A DNA stretch of 64,000 nt, from NCBI GenBank assembly GCA_949825065.1, contig OX463848.1, forward strand, positions 40,283,380-40,347,379, in the 5' to 3' direction. The DNA comes from Odontocerum albicorne. Its lineage: Eukaryota; Arthropoda; Insecta; Trichoptera; Odontoceridae. Within the stretch, counting starts at the first letter, position 1; each line of letters opens with the position of its first letter. The notes under the pieces were generated by a model. It made no database searches and was not told the DNA's origin. It was given only the letters and a program-made list of their open reading frames with translations. This document shows, in pieces, positions 42,861 to 53,334 of this stretch. The position numbers and the translations under genes were made by a program.

Positions 42861-43234
42861 TCTAAGGAGAAAAAACGTGTAATTATCGTAACAAAATAGT
42901 GTCTATACTTATGTTCATAGGAAATAATGCATTTTTTCAAAATATCGTAACCGAACTCACCTTTTAAATTAAATATTTTGACAGCTACCACAACGCCACT
43001 TGATTCTAACGGATTCACATACAAAATGGTGGAGTTACACATTTTGCAGTGTTGAAATTGGTAGCATAGGAGTTATCAATTTTTCTTCAGGCGTTTTTCA
43101 AGGCACTTTTAATAATTTTGGACATGTCAAATTTTTATAGCATATATATTTGAATGTCGAGAACAAAATGCAATTGTTAAGTCATTTTTCGACAAAAGTG
43201 GAGTTAGCAAATTTACAAATTAGGGTAGCGATAT
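42861..43234. other. No gene recognised
   Basis: AT-rich with a conserved-looking ACAAAATGGTGGAGTTACAC stretch, but no family recognised. Confidence 0.45.
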
Positions 43235-43462
43235 GTGAGGATAGGTCTTATAAACGCGTACCTTGATATCTGTATTCATATTCCTCCATATGACTTTATT
43301 CCTCCATATGACATCTCTCAGGGAACCCGCCACAACTGCAGCTTTATCTACCTGAGGCCTTACTTCTCTGGGGATGTCATGAGAGCTGAGCAGTTCACTG
43401 CCAAGATATCTGAACTGGGTTGTTTGTTCATTTTTCTTAGTAACATTGAAAATCGAACTCAA
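43235..43462 (-). mobile_element. LINE-C fragment (-)
   Basis: The minus-strand frame reads TTQFRYLGSELLSSHDIPRE, VRPQVDKAAVVAGSLRDVIW, RNMNTDIKVRVYKTY. This is the segment just before the KVRIYKTCVRP block of the LINE-C copies at 29500 and 55145. A short NKVIWR duplication is present. Confidence 0.8.
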
Positions 43463-43787
43463 ACCCGCCGGTTGGAAGAATCGACACAGTGTTTACACGA
43501 TTTGTACTTTTCCAAAGAACCTCTACTTCAAATATATGTATAAACTGATAGTTGTGTAGATTACGTGGCGATGTGTCGCGTTCTAGAAAACTCGTGTATC
43601 ATTTGACTTTGCAATATGCAGTCTTGCACCATCAACTAACTGCCGTTGTAAGCATCAGTAATTACATCAATCAAATATGGTTTTATATTTAATTTGATTC
43701 ACTTTCGATTCTCCTCTATTATTTCAATAAAAAAATGCGAATTGACGTTTCAAATTAATAAATTACTTTCTTATTTTAAGTATCATA
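43463..43787. other. No gene recognised
   Basis: AT-rich flank of the mariner insertion. Confidence 0.5.
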
Positions 43788-45074
43788 TTAGGTCCTTACA
43801 TATGAAATTGGCGTTTTGCCGTACTGGCAACTTTGATCTCAAATATATTCTCTTTGGTTAGGAATACCAAATTCAAATTTATACAGCTATTTACTCAAGT
43901 ATTTGTGTTTTGAAAATTATAATTCATTTGTTTTTTCCTCAATTGTTTTTTTACTTTGCGTCACTCAGTTTACAAAATGGAAAACTTGAAATATCGCGTT
44001 ATTTACGAGTACGAGTTCCACCGTGGCACCAGTGCTGCAGAAACGGCTCAAAAGATTAATGATGTGTATGGCGACGGTGCCGCAAAAGAAAACACAGTGC
44101 GTTTTTGGTTACAACGTTTTCGTTCTGGAAATTTCGACCTGCAGAACAAGCCCCGTGGACGGCCGGAGACCAAAGTTGATAATGAAGAATTGAAGGCTAT
44201 TGTAGAAGCGGATCCATCGCAAACCACGTCCGAGTTAGCTGCAGGCTGCGGTGTTAGTGATAAAACTGTTTTAATCCACTTGAAGCAAATTGGGAAGGTG
44301 AAAAAGCTTGAAAGGTGGGTACCTCACGAATTGAGTGAAGCAAATCAACAAACGCGCGTTGACTGCTGCGTTGCATTACTCAAACGGCACAATAATGAAG
44401 GGATTTTGAATCGAATCATTACCTGTGATGAAAAGTGGATCCTGTATGATAATCGGAAGCGCTCATCGCAATGGCTGAACCCTGCCGAACCAGCCAAACC
44501 ATGCCCCAAGCGAAAATTGACTCCAAAAAAGTTACTTGTGAGCGTTTGGTGGACTAGTGCTGGTGTCGTTCACTATAGCTTTCTTAAATCTGGCCAGACG
44601 ATTACGGCAGATGTCTATTGTCAGCAACTGCAAACCATGATGGAAAAGCTAGCTGCTAAACAACCGAGGCTGGTTAATCGCTCTAGGCCACTGCTGCTTC
44701 ATAATAACGCTAGACCACACACTGCACAACAGACGGCTACCAAATTAGAAGAGCTTCAATTGGAATGTCTAAGACATCCACCGTACTCTCCGGACCTTGC
44801 CCCAACAGATTACTATTTTTTTCGAAATTTGGATAACTTCTTGCAAGGGAAAAAATTCAACTCCGATGGGGCAGTTCAAACCGACTTCAAAGATTTTATT
44901 GATTCCCATCCGAATGGTTTTTTTAGTAAAGGGATCGATGAACTACCTATGATATGGCAAAAGTGCATAGATAGCAATGGTTCATACTTTGATTAAATAA
45001 ATATATTATATTAAAAAAAAATCAACTTTATGTTCCTCCCAAACAAAACGCCAATTTCATATGTAAGGACCTAA
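43788..45074 (+). mobile_element. Mariner family 2, copy a, full length
   Basis: 1,287 bp with ends TTAGGTCCTTACATATGAAA and TTTCATATGTAAGGACCTAA, flanked by TA at 43786-43787 and 45075-45076. It carries one uninterrupted transposase frame. Apart from the catalytic substitution described under the CDS it looks intact and young. Copy b is at 58927-60202. Confidence 0.96.
43977..44996 (+). CDS. Mariner transposase, catalytic Asp lost
   Basis: Encodes 339 residues, the normal mariner length, starting at the ATG in the ENLKYRVIYEYEF context (the upstream in-frame codon at 43956 is TTG). It has paired N-terminal helix-turn-helix regions (about 1-110), the WVPHEL linker (114-119) and a DD34D catalytic core: D151 in TCDEKW and D278 in YSPDLAPTDYY. 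Residue 243, which should be Asp in HDNARPH, is Asn. By mariner biochemistry an Asn there should abolish cleavage, though the protein might still bind ends. It acts in the nucleus on its own TIRs. The sequence is closest to the SETMAR/Hsmar1-like group by eye. Confidence 0.93.
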   Translation: MENLKYRVIYEYEFHRGTSAAETAQKINDVYGDGAAKENTVRFWLQRFRSGNFDLQNKPRGRPETKVDNEELKAIVEADPSQTTSELAAGCGVSDKTVLIHLKQIGKVKKLERWVPHELSEANQQTRVDCCVALLKRHNNEGILNRIITCDEKWILYDNRKRSSQWLNPAEPAKPCPKRKLTPKKLLVSVWWTSAGVVHYSFLKSGQTITADVYCQQLQTMMEKLAAKQPRLVNRSRPLLLHNNARPHTAQQTATKLEELQLECLRHPPYSPDLAPTDYYFFRNLDNFLQGKKFNSDGAVQTDFKDFIDSHPNGFFSKGIDELPMIWQKCIDSNGSYFD

Positions 45075-45114
45075 TATTTATAAGCATGCAAATTATAAGT
45101 TCTATGTTGATATT

Positions 45115-45355
45115 TTGACATCTGCTTTAATTTTTCTTCATTCGTATGGTGACCGTTCAACATAACCGAATCGATGATTCGGACATAATAAAGAGCATGG
45201 ACGTGAGACAACATTTGTGTTCAGCCTCAGTAATTGAGCCTTCAGTTTTAGAACTACTGAAGTAGGCTCGGAACTCGCGGTTCGTCATCGCACGTGAAAC
45301 AAAACTCGGCACACATCTAGCGTGTATGAGTGTCGTTATCTGTTAGACTAGTAAC
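45115..45355 (+). repeat. Dispersed repeat R1, copy 2
   Basis: Collinear with 565-815 (ATTCGTATGGTGACC, CAGCCTCAGTAATTGAGCC, AGGCTCGGAACTCGCGGTT). Ends near GTTAGACTAGTAACC and a TTTTTATTTATTTATT run. Class unknown. Confidence 0.6.
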
Positions 45356-46385
45356 CTTTTTATTTATTTATTGTTTTACAATCGGGAATCGTAGTCAATG
45401 AAGCCGTTATTAATTTACTGACAAAAATGTCGCCATGTCTCCATTACGTACCACTAAGGTCCATAAATTTCTGTCTTTAATAAATTAGAGTATGTATGGA
45501 CAGATTCCACATTTATACACATGTGCCATTCCAATGAGTTTCTGAACTGGAAACCCCCTGTTGAAAGCTAAGCGTCGGTTGTGTTAAGGGAGTATTCTAC
45601 TTTAGAGGCGTGAATTTCGGGCGTTTTTTAAGACTTAATAAAAAAAAATTAAGACATTTTTCTTATGTATTTATAAGAAGTTATCAACTGTTATATCTTG
45701 TAAAAAAAGGAGGTAAGCTGGTCGACATGATTCAAGCCTTTTCGTAAATCTGAAACAAAAATCATACATAGTTTTTTTTGATAAGAAATAATGTCGTTAT
45801 AGTAGGTACCAAAGAGAAAAATAAAATAAAATAAATCGTAAAATATTCAATTTTTTTTCAAATATTTAAGTTTTTAAAAAATAGTTAAAAAATTAGTTTG
45901 AAATTTCCTAGGTAGGGACGATATAAAAACATTTATAAAAGTTTGATACCAAATTTGAAGGCAATCGGTTGGATAGAACTTGAGATTTTATGTCGACTAG
46001 GTCGAAAAAAGTAGTTTCGAGAAAAACGCGTTTTAAAGTTTTGAGATTATTGTCCGAGTCATACCGATGCGGCGTAATTGCTGCCACATTTATAGCTATA
46101 ACTTCGTAAATATTAAGAATTTTAAAATTTCCTTTGATGGTCTAAACTTGAAAAATATGCAAAAAAAATTTTTTTTTTCAAATCTCTAGACTAGAATTCA
46201 GTCGTTGTACAGTAACATTTTTTTAATATTTGCTATATATAACAAGTGCAGAGAAGCTCTCGATTCGATGTTACCTGAATCGTTATGAATAAATAAATAA
46301 ATAATAAATTTATTTATTGTAACATAGTATTTATATATACAAATTACTTCCAACATTTTTTTTGTTAAAATATGAAATACTTACA
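45356..46385. other. No gene; AT-rich, probably transposon UTR
   Basis: Long poly-A/T-rich DNA with GGTTGGATAGAACTTGAGAT and GAAAAACGCGTTTTAAAG. It lies 3' of the broken frame at 46390-46840 (read on the minus strand), so it may be that element's trailing sequence. No end could be defined. Confidence 0.35.
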
Positions 46386-46389
46386 GCTA

Positions 46390-46840
46390 TTTTTTCCTCT
46401 TGTACTTTGTGTCACCTTCTCCAAAAAAAAAACCAGCAGTAGTCCATCATCATATTAAAATCCCACCTTCCTTGATATCGTTGTTCCATTCTGTGAATAT
46501 CCTGATGGAATCTTTCCCCTTGTTCATCACTTAGAGCTCCTTAGTTCTCTGGGAAAAAGTCTAGATGGGAATGCAGGAAGTGTATTTTCAGTGACATTCG
46601 AAATCCTAGCTTCTGGTAACTGCAAGAGTTTTCGTACAAGCTGTCCGTAATTGTCAGCTTTATTATTACCTAGGAAACCACTAACAACTCTTCCAAAGGC
46701 TTTCCAAGCTTCTAGTTCTTCAACACTTAATTTTTATCCGAACTTTTCACCTTTCAAAAGTTTCAGTTTCAGCCAAAAACTAATTTCAAATTTTTCTCTT
46801 AAAAGGTACGTGATGGAACATTTTCAAGTTCATATTCGTT
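46390..46840 (-). pseudogene. Remnant of an unnamed transposon-type protein
   Basis: The minus strand reads, in changing frames, SVEELEAWKAFGRVVSGFLG, GFRMSLKIHFLHSHLDFFPE, then SDEQGERFHQDIHRMEQRYQ and NMMMDYCW. I recognise this ordered pattern from a protein family repeated in many arthropod genomes; I cannot name its superfamily. One in-frame stop after FFPEN and at least two shifts show it is dead. Confidence 0.75.
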
Positions 46841-46959
46841 ATCAGCACACAAAAATTTACCTAAAATTATTGTTTTCACCCTTGTTACAAAAACCTTGTT
46901 AACTAGTGATAATATAGTATGCAAATATATTATATATCCTTAATTAACATTTTTTTAAA

Positions 46960-47542
46960 TGGATCAACTGAAACTCCAGAGAGTGCAGAACAAGGCATTC
47001 AAGATATATTTTAACACCCATCTCAGAACAAATCTTACCCGACTTCACGCTGAACAGCGAGAAGAAACCCTAAAACACCACATCCTCGCTTGGACCGTGA
47101 AGTTCTATAAAAGCCAACAAAATCACAGAAATCCCTTAGTCGCTGCCCTGGGGGCTTAGGAGAGTAAATCCGACCTACCCTTCCGTTATAAGCACAAGCT
47201 CCCGAAGCATTATCTGTTGCCTGACTAGTCCACCTACAGTATTAGCTGGGACGACCAAGGTCTGAGTGAATGTGATGGAATACAAGTAGCCTGAACGAAT
47301 GGACTTGTTTTTGCTGAATAATTAGTGTAAGAATTGTTATCTAGTTATAAGTAGTATGTAGGTGTTAATTATTTCTAAGATCTCATATATTAAGATTGAA
47401 TAAATAAAATAAAATGATATGTAGGAAAATAAGTTCATAAATTATAACATATAATTAAGATTAGTTAAGTAATAAATTTGTATATAGGTATAGCCTTGAC
47501 AAATGTTTGTATAGTAATTTACTTGTTTAATAAAAAAAAAAT
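46960..47542 (+). mobile_element. 5'-truncated jockey-like LINE, copy 2
   Basis: Almost identical to 3536-4128 from DHLKLQRVQNKAFK onward. It has a stop where the first copy has a Tyr codon (GCTTAG for GCTTACG) and an 8-10 bp deletion in the 3' UTR. Poly-A then a T-run follow. The TSD is obscured by low-complexity T-rich flanks. Confidence 0.92.
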
Positions 47543-47544
47543 TT

Positions 47545-48225
47545 TTTTTTCAATATGGTAGGTAGACAGACACTGATAATTTTTTGTCATAAACGATCGA
47601 TTTTTTTTCTTTTCTGTATATCGGACGTAAAAAAATGTATATCTCACTTTGCCATATGGAAAATAAACGATTCGAGAAAACGATTAATTTGGTGCCGTGG
47701 AAGGGGCCCTTATCTCAGTTCGCACTTCTGTTTGCTGTTTGTAGGGGGTCTCAACGCCCAGTATTAGATGTGATCAAATAAACTGAACATTATTTTGTGA
47801 TAAGGGTCGTGACTTTTGGTACAATTGCTTGGATAACGAGGAAAAATTATGGCATGAATGTGGGGGGGAAGCGTGGATGTCGGGAAACAATGAAGTTTTT
47901 ATTTAGTTGTTTAAATAACTCTGGCGTCATTTTGTGAAACTCTATAATTAATATAAAATTAGAACACGGTTATTTTGTTTTATTCCGCGTTATTTCTTGC
48001 AAATCACAATGCATTTCAACACTCGGCTGTGTCATCATTATGTGTGTTGTTTAATTACATCATTATGTGTGTTGTTTATGGTACAACAGAGTAAAAGTGT
48101 ACTATTTGTTGTTTATGGTACTAACGGGAATAGGGTTAGAAGCGGAGAAGGGGCTAAATTTAATTGATTGTTTATGATATTTTTATTGTGTTTGGTTGCC
48201 TTGTGTATTTCAATGGTTTCTAGGT
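47545..48225. other. No gene recognised
   Basis: A small imperfect duplication (CATCATTATGTGTGTTGTTTA at 48034 and 48058), otherwise nothing. Confidence 0.45.
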
Positions 48226-48229
48226 TTTT

Positions 48230-48495
48230 TTTTTGTGTAATATGTGAAGTATTTTTGTGTTTATTGCGTGTGAAAACGAGTGATAATGAGTTATTAGGTG
48301 TTCAGCGAACTCCTAATAACACATGATCACTCGTTTTCACACCCAATTATTGTTTTTTTTTATTGTGTAATATGTGAAGTATGTTTGTGTTTATTGCGTG
48401 TGAAAACGAGTGATCATGAGTTATTAGGTGTTCAGCGAACTCTTAATAACACATGATCACTAGTTTTCACACCCAATTATTGTTTTTTTTTATTG
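48230..48495. repeat. Two tandem copies of a hairpin module
   Basis: GTGTAATATGTGAAGTAT(G/T)TTTG starts two modules about 130 bp apart. Each holds a long inverted repeat: GTGTGAAAACGAGTGATNAT...TTATTAG against CTAATAACACATGATCACTC...TTTTCACAC with a loop GTGTTCAGCGAACT. The stem is about 32 bp. The two modules differ at very few sites. Confidence 0.93.
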
Positions 48496-48647
48496 CTCTA
48501 ATGTGTTATTTAGTAAACGAAATTGAAGTGTCGTCTATTTGATGATAAAATTGTTATTTTTTCCGTTCGTTATACCACTAAGTTCCAATAGTTTACGGTC
48601 TGAAAAAGGTACAACGTTTATGAACATATACCATGCAGGTCTCGCCC

Positions 48648-48975
48648 ACCCATGATCAGGCGATGTCACAGTTCACATTTACCGATAGAATCCAACTAGA
48701 GCCGATGGAAGACGCATTGTTTCGTTATTTTTACAATTTCAAGTTTCTTTCGAAATAAGGAAAAATCCCAGCAGCATATCAATGTCGTTTAATTTTGATT
48801 ACGTTTTTCCTTTCTGTTCAAAAAGAAATTCGACAACCGCGCGATTTAATTTTGTTTTTACATTTAAGAATATACCGAAACAACGAGTCTTCTATTGGCT
48901 CTAGTTGACATAATACTGAGAGAAGATGTATCAAATTTTAACTCTAACATCGCCTGACCATGTAATGGGCGTGGT
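48648..48975. mobile_element. Foldback/MITE-like element
   Basis: CGCCCACCCATGATCAGGCGATGT at the left is mirrored by ACATCGCCTGACCATGTAATGGGCG at the right. A second pair, ACTAGAGCCGAT and ATTGGCTCTAGT, lies inside. Ends are approximate and no TSD was found. Confidence 0.6.
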
Positions 48976-49204
48976 CGGCTTGGAAGCGTTCCATACACGC
49001 TGTATCTTGTTCAGGCTAGAAACTTTTGAATCAATGATGTCATCGGCAATTAAGATGCAGACTATGAATACTCGTAGTTAAATAATTTGGTTACATTAGT
49101 TATAAACGGAACAATATTGTCTCCCGGTCACGTTTTTTAATATATCCTAACGTTGGAGGGTACCATACGAATGAATGATATAAATAATGTATCGTATTAC
49201 ACTT

Positions 49205-49943
49205 TCGTTGTATAAAGTACAACCTGGCGATCTTATTGCCATGTGGCAATCTTTTAAAATTTATTAGAAATATTTTCAAGATACTTTAAGTGAAAACCAG
49301 ACTTTTTATTTTATTTATTTACACACATGACAAGAAATATATTATACATAATTTGCGAAAAAACAACAGGTAATTTAATTTGGACGTACAATTTTAATTG
49401 ATTTGGGTTTGTTGCCTTTCATTTGTCGTGTCCCCAGTAAATTAGGCTTTTGCCTGTATCTCACTGAGGATATTTAGCATGAAAAAATAAATCGATACTT
49501 TTTTCCGACTTTCGATTACACAAAAACAAAACCCCGTTGGACATTCTCATCAACCTGACAAACAGTGACACTCAATTACAACTGGAAACGTCATGCGAAA
49601 TTATACTCCCCACACATCATCACTCCAGAAATACCAAAAATGTTCATCCCATAATATACCGCACACAATCGTAAAAATAAAACAAAAATATACAGAAATA
49701 CAAATATAAAAAAACAAAAAGAAACCCACACTCAAGAGCCCACACAAACATTTTCAATACGTCATTCATCCTGAAAGCCCAAGTACTCAAACTCCTCTCG
49801 CAATAACAACCACAGTCCGATTGACTGCCTAAATGGTTTTCCTCTGAAATCCTTTTTTTTATAAAAATCGGGGTCCAACGAGAATCGAACCCGCAATCTC
49901 CAGGTTGGGAGATAAGCATCTTACCAACTAAGCTACGGAAGCC
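49205..49943 (-). mobile_element. tRNA-SINE (-) split by an insertion
   Basis: The tail and body lie at 49205-49306 (GTACAACCTGGCGATCTTAT, AAGTGAAAACCAGAC) and the tRNA-like head at about 49842-49943 (GGGTTCGATTCTCGTTGGAC B-box, GTAGCTTAGTTGGTAAGATG A-box on the minus strand). The 535 bp between them is a later insertion. Confidence 0.78.
49307..49841 (-). mobile_element. Unknown insertion inside a SINE
   Basis: Begins TTTTATTTTATTTATTTACACAC, which read on the minus strand is an A-rich tail, so a LINE 3' end on the minus strand is likely. CCCATAATATACCGCACACAAT resembles CTCACAATATGCCGCATACAAT at 29173. No protein motif was found. Confidence 0.5.
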
Positions 49944-49944
49944 G

Positions 49945-50460
49945 TCATAAGTTACATACGGCAAGAAAAGGAATATTTGAACGATTGAAAATAAATAGTA
50001 TCGATTGAGAGTGCCAGGTTCTGCAACATACGAGAAGAGTTACAGCGCTTATCTGACCTTCGCTGTTTGTTTTTGAGGACATATGCACCGGTGGTGTTCG
50101 CGTCAACTTCTGCGAACCAGTGGGTCTACCTTTACATGACGCATCGTTGAGCTGTTCAAAGATATCGCATTCATCAGCCAAGATTGTACAACACCATACT
50201 GACTGCACGATGCATGACGAGGCGACCGTGCTTCGAGATATCCTTGAGCCTGATTCTTATTTTATGTTTATTCCGTTGACTGAGTGTTGTTTCTTAAGTC
50301 ACAGTTTAAAGCGGTGCTTCTAAAACTAGGAGGCGTGGCCTTCCAGGGGGGCATGAAGCTCCCACAATTGAGCCGCGTAATATTTCATATTTTGGAGAAT
50401 GCGGTGGTAGCAAGAATATCCGTTAATATCAACATTGGTAATCGTAATTCTATTTGCGAC
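49945..50460. other. Unexplained, GC-richer segment
   Basis: 50030-50260 is less AT-rich than its surroundings and has an open minus-strand frame of about 87 codons, without a recognisable motif. GCGGTGCTTCTAAAACTAGG at 50312 may be a hAT-type end. The LINE-B fragment begins at its right. Confidence 0.4.
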
Positions 50461-50463
50461 AGT

Positions 50464-50925
50464 ATACCTATACTTCGAAAACGCTTAGTGAAATGCTACG
50501 TTTGGTCAGTGCTATTGCATGGAGTAGAATCATGGACCCTCAAAGTAAGTAGTATGAACCGACTGGAAGCATTCGAAATGTGGATGCACCGGAGAATGCT
50601 TCGGATAGCCTGGATGGATATGGTCAGCATCACGAGGGTTCTTCAACGAGCCAAAGTTGATAGAGAATTTCTGACTAATATTAAAATCCGAAAGGTGTCC
50701 TACTTGGGTCATGTACTTAGAGGAGCCAAGTACAAATTACTGCACCTGATCATCCAAGGCAAAATAAAAGGCCGAAGAGGTGTTGGCAGGAGGCAAATCT
50801 CCTGGCTCCGCAATATACGTGATTGGACTGGCATAAGGGGCGTAGGAGATCTTTTTCGGGCTGCCGGGGACAAAGATATCTATTCTCAAGTGTTATTCAA
50901 CGTTGGGGGTATCTGACATGACAGT
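50464..50925 (+). mobile_element. LINE-B fragment (+), open frame
   Basis: An uninterrupted frame covers RKRLVKCYVWSVLLHGVESW, RMLRIAWMDMVSITRVLQRA, RKVSYLGHVLRGAKYKLLHL and ends GVGDLFRAAGDKDIYSQ. The tail is GACAGTAAGAAGAAAAGAA. It is the least damaged LINE-B copy but is only the C-terminal 150 residues. Confidence 0.88.
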
Positions 50926-51255
50926 AAGAAGAAAAGAATACCTATGTGAAACAGTATTTTGATTATTACTGGCAATTAAAAATAAACATACGAGTAGATC
51001 GTGTCTTTCAACTGAAACTTTGGAGCAACCCCTGGGAATTAGCATTTTAAACATTGTACCGAATATTGATTGGTTATGCAAAATATGCCAGCCTTTACAC
51101 CACTATGCCAGCCTTCACACCCCTATGCTTAAGAGGTTTTTGTAGGATACACCTATAGTAGTTATATTTGAAATTATATTTTTTTTATATTAACTTTTGC
51201 TTTATAATAAGCAAGTAAATGCTGTAGTATGTTATTTTTTATTAAAAATGTACAT
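50926..51255. other. No gene recognised
   Basis: ATGCCAGCCTTTACACCACT/ATGCCAGCCTTCACACCCCT is a small tandem duplication near 51090. Otherwise AT-rich. Confidence 0.5.
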
Positions 51256-51259
51256 ATTA

Positions 51260-51660
51260 TAATTGTATCGGATACTATGCGTCACATAGATGTCATTTGT
51301 AATACCCGTAAACATTGTAAAATCTTTGTTTTTAATATGGTCGTAGTGTAATAAAAATGTCCCTTTAGCAGGTCCTCGCATTATCACTACATATGATAGA
51401 ACGGCCCCTGCGCGCGATAAACGCGGGACAAGCGTTGGGCTAGCGCAGGTTGACGCAAAATGAGCGAATATATTCTCTCTGAAACGTCATACTGGATTTT
51501 TATTTCCACAAAGGTCTACCGGCCAACGAGGAATCTCTTTTCTTCACCCAGCACTTCACCGAGACTCATTGTCACACCGGAATCTCCAAGGATTGAGTGG
51601 CAATCATTCACCTGTTTATTGAACAGCACCAGTCTTTGTACCGGTGCTGTTCAATAATAA
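51260..51660 (+). repeat. Dispersed repeat R4, copy 2
   Basis: Collinear with 38410-38870 (TTGTATCGGA..TATGCGTCA, GAGGAATCTCTTTTCTTCACCC, TCTTTGTACCGGTGCTGTTC). The last 50 bases also form a hairpin: GAACAGCACC..GGTGCTGTTC. Confidence 0.55.
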
Positions 51661-52035
51661 TTCATGGAAAATAAGTACTGTTGGTCGCTGAAGACAATTT
51701 TATTTACGAACGTTACATATAATTTTTTAAATTTAGGAGACCTTAGATGAAAAAGTTTGAAAAATACTGGTTTAAAGGTTTTGTTATGTCCTCGTGTTTT
51801 ATTTTCTTGGATTCGTGTTTTATTGGCTGTTGTGTTTTTGTTTATCGCCGTTTCTTTCGGCAGGTAGATCATATTATGGAATGTTGAATGCGTTTTGTTC
51901 AATTTATTTGTGCATTGTATTCTTGGGTATTTTTGAGTTGTTATTTTAAAATATGAGCTTGTTTTTTTTACTTCGAATTTAAAGTTGTTCTTTTATTTTG
52001 ATTTATCATACACTGATCAAACTTCAATATGTCAA
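51661..52035. other. No gene recognised
   Basis: AT-rich DNA with no motif recognised. Confidence 0.5.
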
Positions 52036-52416
52036 ACTTGTGGTTCACAACAGCGTAATCTCAAAATCGTGGTTCATAACAGCGCAATCTCAAAATTGTG
52101 GTTCACAACAGTGCAATCTCAAAATCGTGGTTCACAACAGCGTTGTCTTAAAATTGTGGTTCACAGCAGCGTAATCTCAAAATTGTGGTTCACAACAGTG
52201 TAATCTCGAAATTGTGGTTCACAACAGTGCAATCTCAAAATTGTGGTTTACAACAGCGTAGTCTCAAAATTATAGTTCACAACAGCGTAATCTCAAAATT
52301 ATGGTTCACAACAGTGTAATTTCAAAATTGTGGTTCACAACAGTGCAATCTCAAAATTGTGGTTCAAAACAGCGTTGTCTCAAAATTGTGGTTCACAACA
52401 GCGTTGTCTCAAAATG
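52036..52416. repeat. Minisatellite, 29-bp unit x about 13
   Basis: The unit CTCAAAATTGTGGTTCACAACAGCGTAAT-like repeats every 29 bp, with GTAATC/GCAATC/GTTGTC variants. The frame through it is a repeat artefact. It runs directly into a LINE-D fragment. Confidence 0.96.
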
Positions 52417-52426
52417 TATGTGCGGG

Positions 52427-52845
52427 AGTGAAACGTGACAGAAAATTAATGAAATGAGTCGAAAGAATGCGGTGGAAATGCTTGCACTGAAAATATGTGG
52501 TATGACAGAATATGAAGTGGGATAAGCTTTAAAGTGGTGTGTTAAGTAAGCAATGGTGAAAAAGAACACGTTTAGGTGGTGTGGACGCGTTGAAGAATTG
52601 GTGATGGAGGACTTATCAAACCTTTTTTTATTATTAATGCAATCGTGAGTGGAAGTCGGTGTAGAGGATGACCAAGAAATAATGACATTTTGAAAGAAGG
52701 AAAGGCGAGGAGTAAGAGAAACAATGAGGTCTATGAGATGTTTGTATGTACACGAAGTAAAGGCAGTATGTCGTGATATGACAATTAGATGCTCTGTCCT
52801 CTCTGCCTACTGGAAATGGCGTGATAGTATGTGTGTAAGAGAAGT
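52427..52845 (+). mobile_element. LINE-D C-terminal fragment (+)
   Basis: Shows CGSETWQKINE, NAVEMLALKICGMTEYEVG, NTFRWCGRVEELVMEDLSN and VRETMRSMRCLYVHEVKAVC, then SAYW and a GTGTGTAAG end. An insertion of poly-T and several stops interrupt it. Confidence 0.8.
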
Positions 52846-53024
52846 TTGGATTTATGTTAACTTTTATGATGCAAAATATCGGGATATGTTTTAAGAATTA
52901 CCCCTCCAATGATTACCAATAATGCAGTTGTTTAAGTACGTGTTTTCTTTTCTTAGTGTTTCAGACTTTCTGAGAGTTTTGAATCGAAAATTTGATGGCG
53001 TATTCCTTTTGCTTTTATTTATTA

Positions 53025-53334
53025 CTAGTTGCAACCCGTGAAATATTCACGGAAGTAAAAGAAAATCTACATTTATGAAAATATATATTTATAAATATAG
53101 AATTTGTTTATATATATAATTTATACATCGTCCCCTTTTACACCGGTTGAAAAATTGTTAGCTAGGTATTTAAAATTCGTTCAGTTATCACGGACTCACC
53201 GAGATTCAAATTTCGAATTATTTTCGGAGAGAATCCAAGTATTCCTCTCTCGCTCTCTAGTATTTAAAATTCAATTCTCGTATTCTTTCTTCGACGACAA
53301 CCATCGTATGGGTTTTGGCCTATTTATACTATGA
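53025..53334 (-). mobile_element. Non-autonomous Helitron H2 (-)
   Basis: Minus strand: starts TCATAGTATAAATAGGCC after an A and ends GGGTTGCAACTAG before a T. CCGTGAATATTTCACGG is a 7-bp stem placed about 10 bases before CTAG. Same termini as H1 (31894) and H3 (63877). 310 bp, no coding. Confidence 0.9.

Noticed and set aside
43956..43976. Mariner start at the upstream TTG codon
   Set aside because: The ATG at 43977 gives the standard 339-residue protein and the usual N-terminus.
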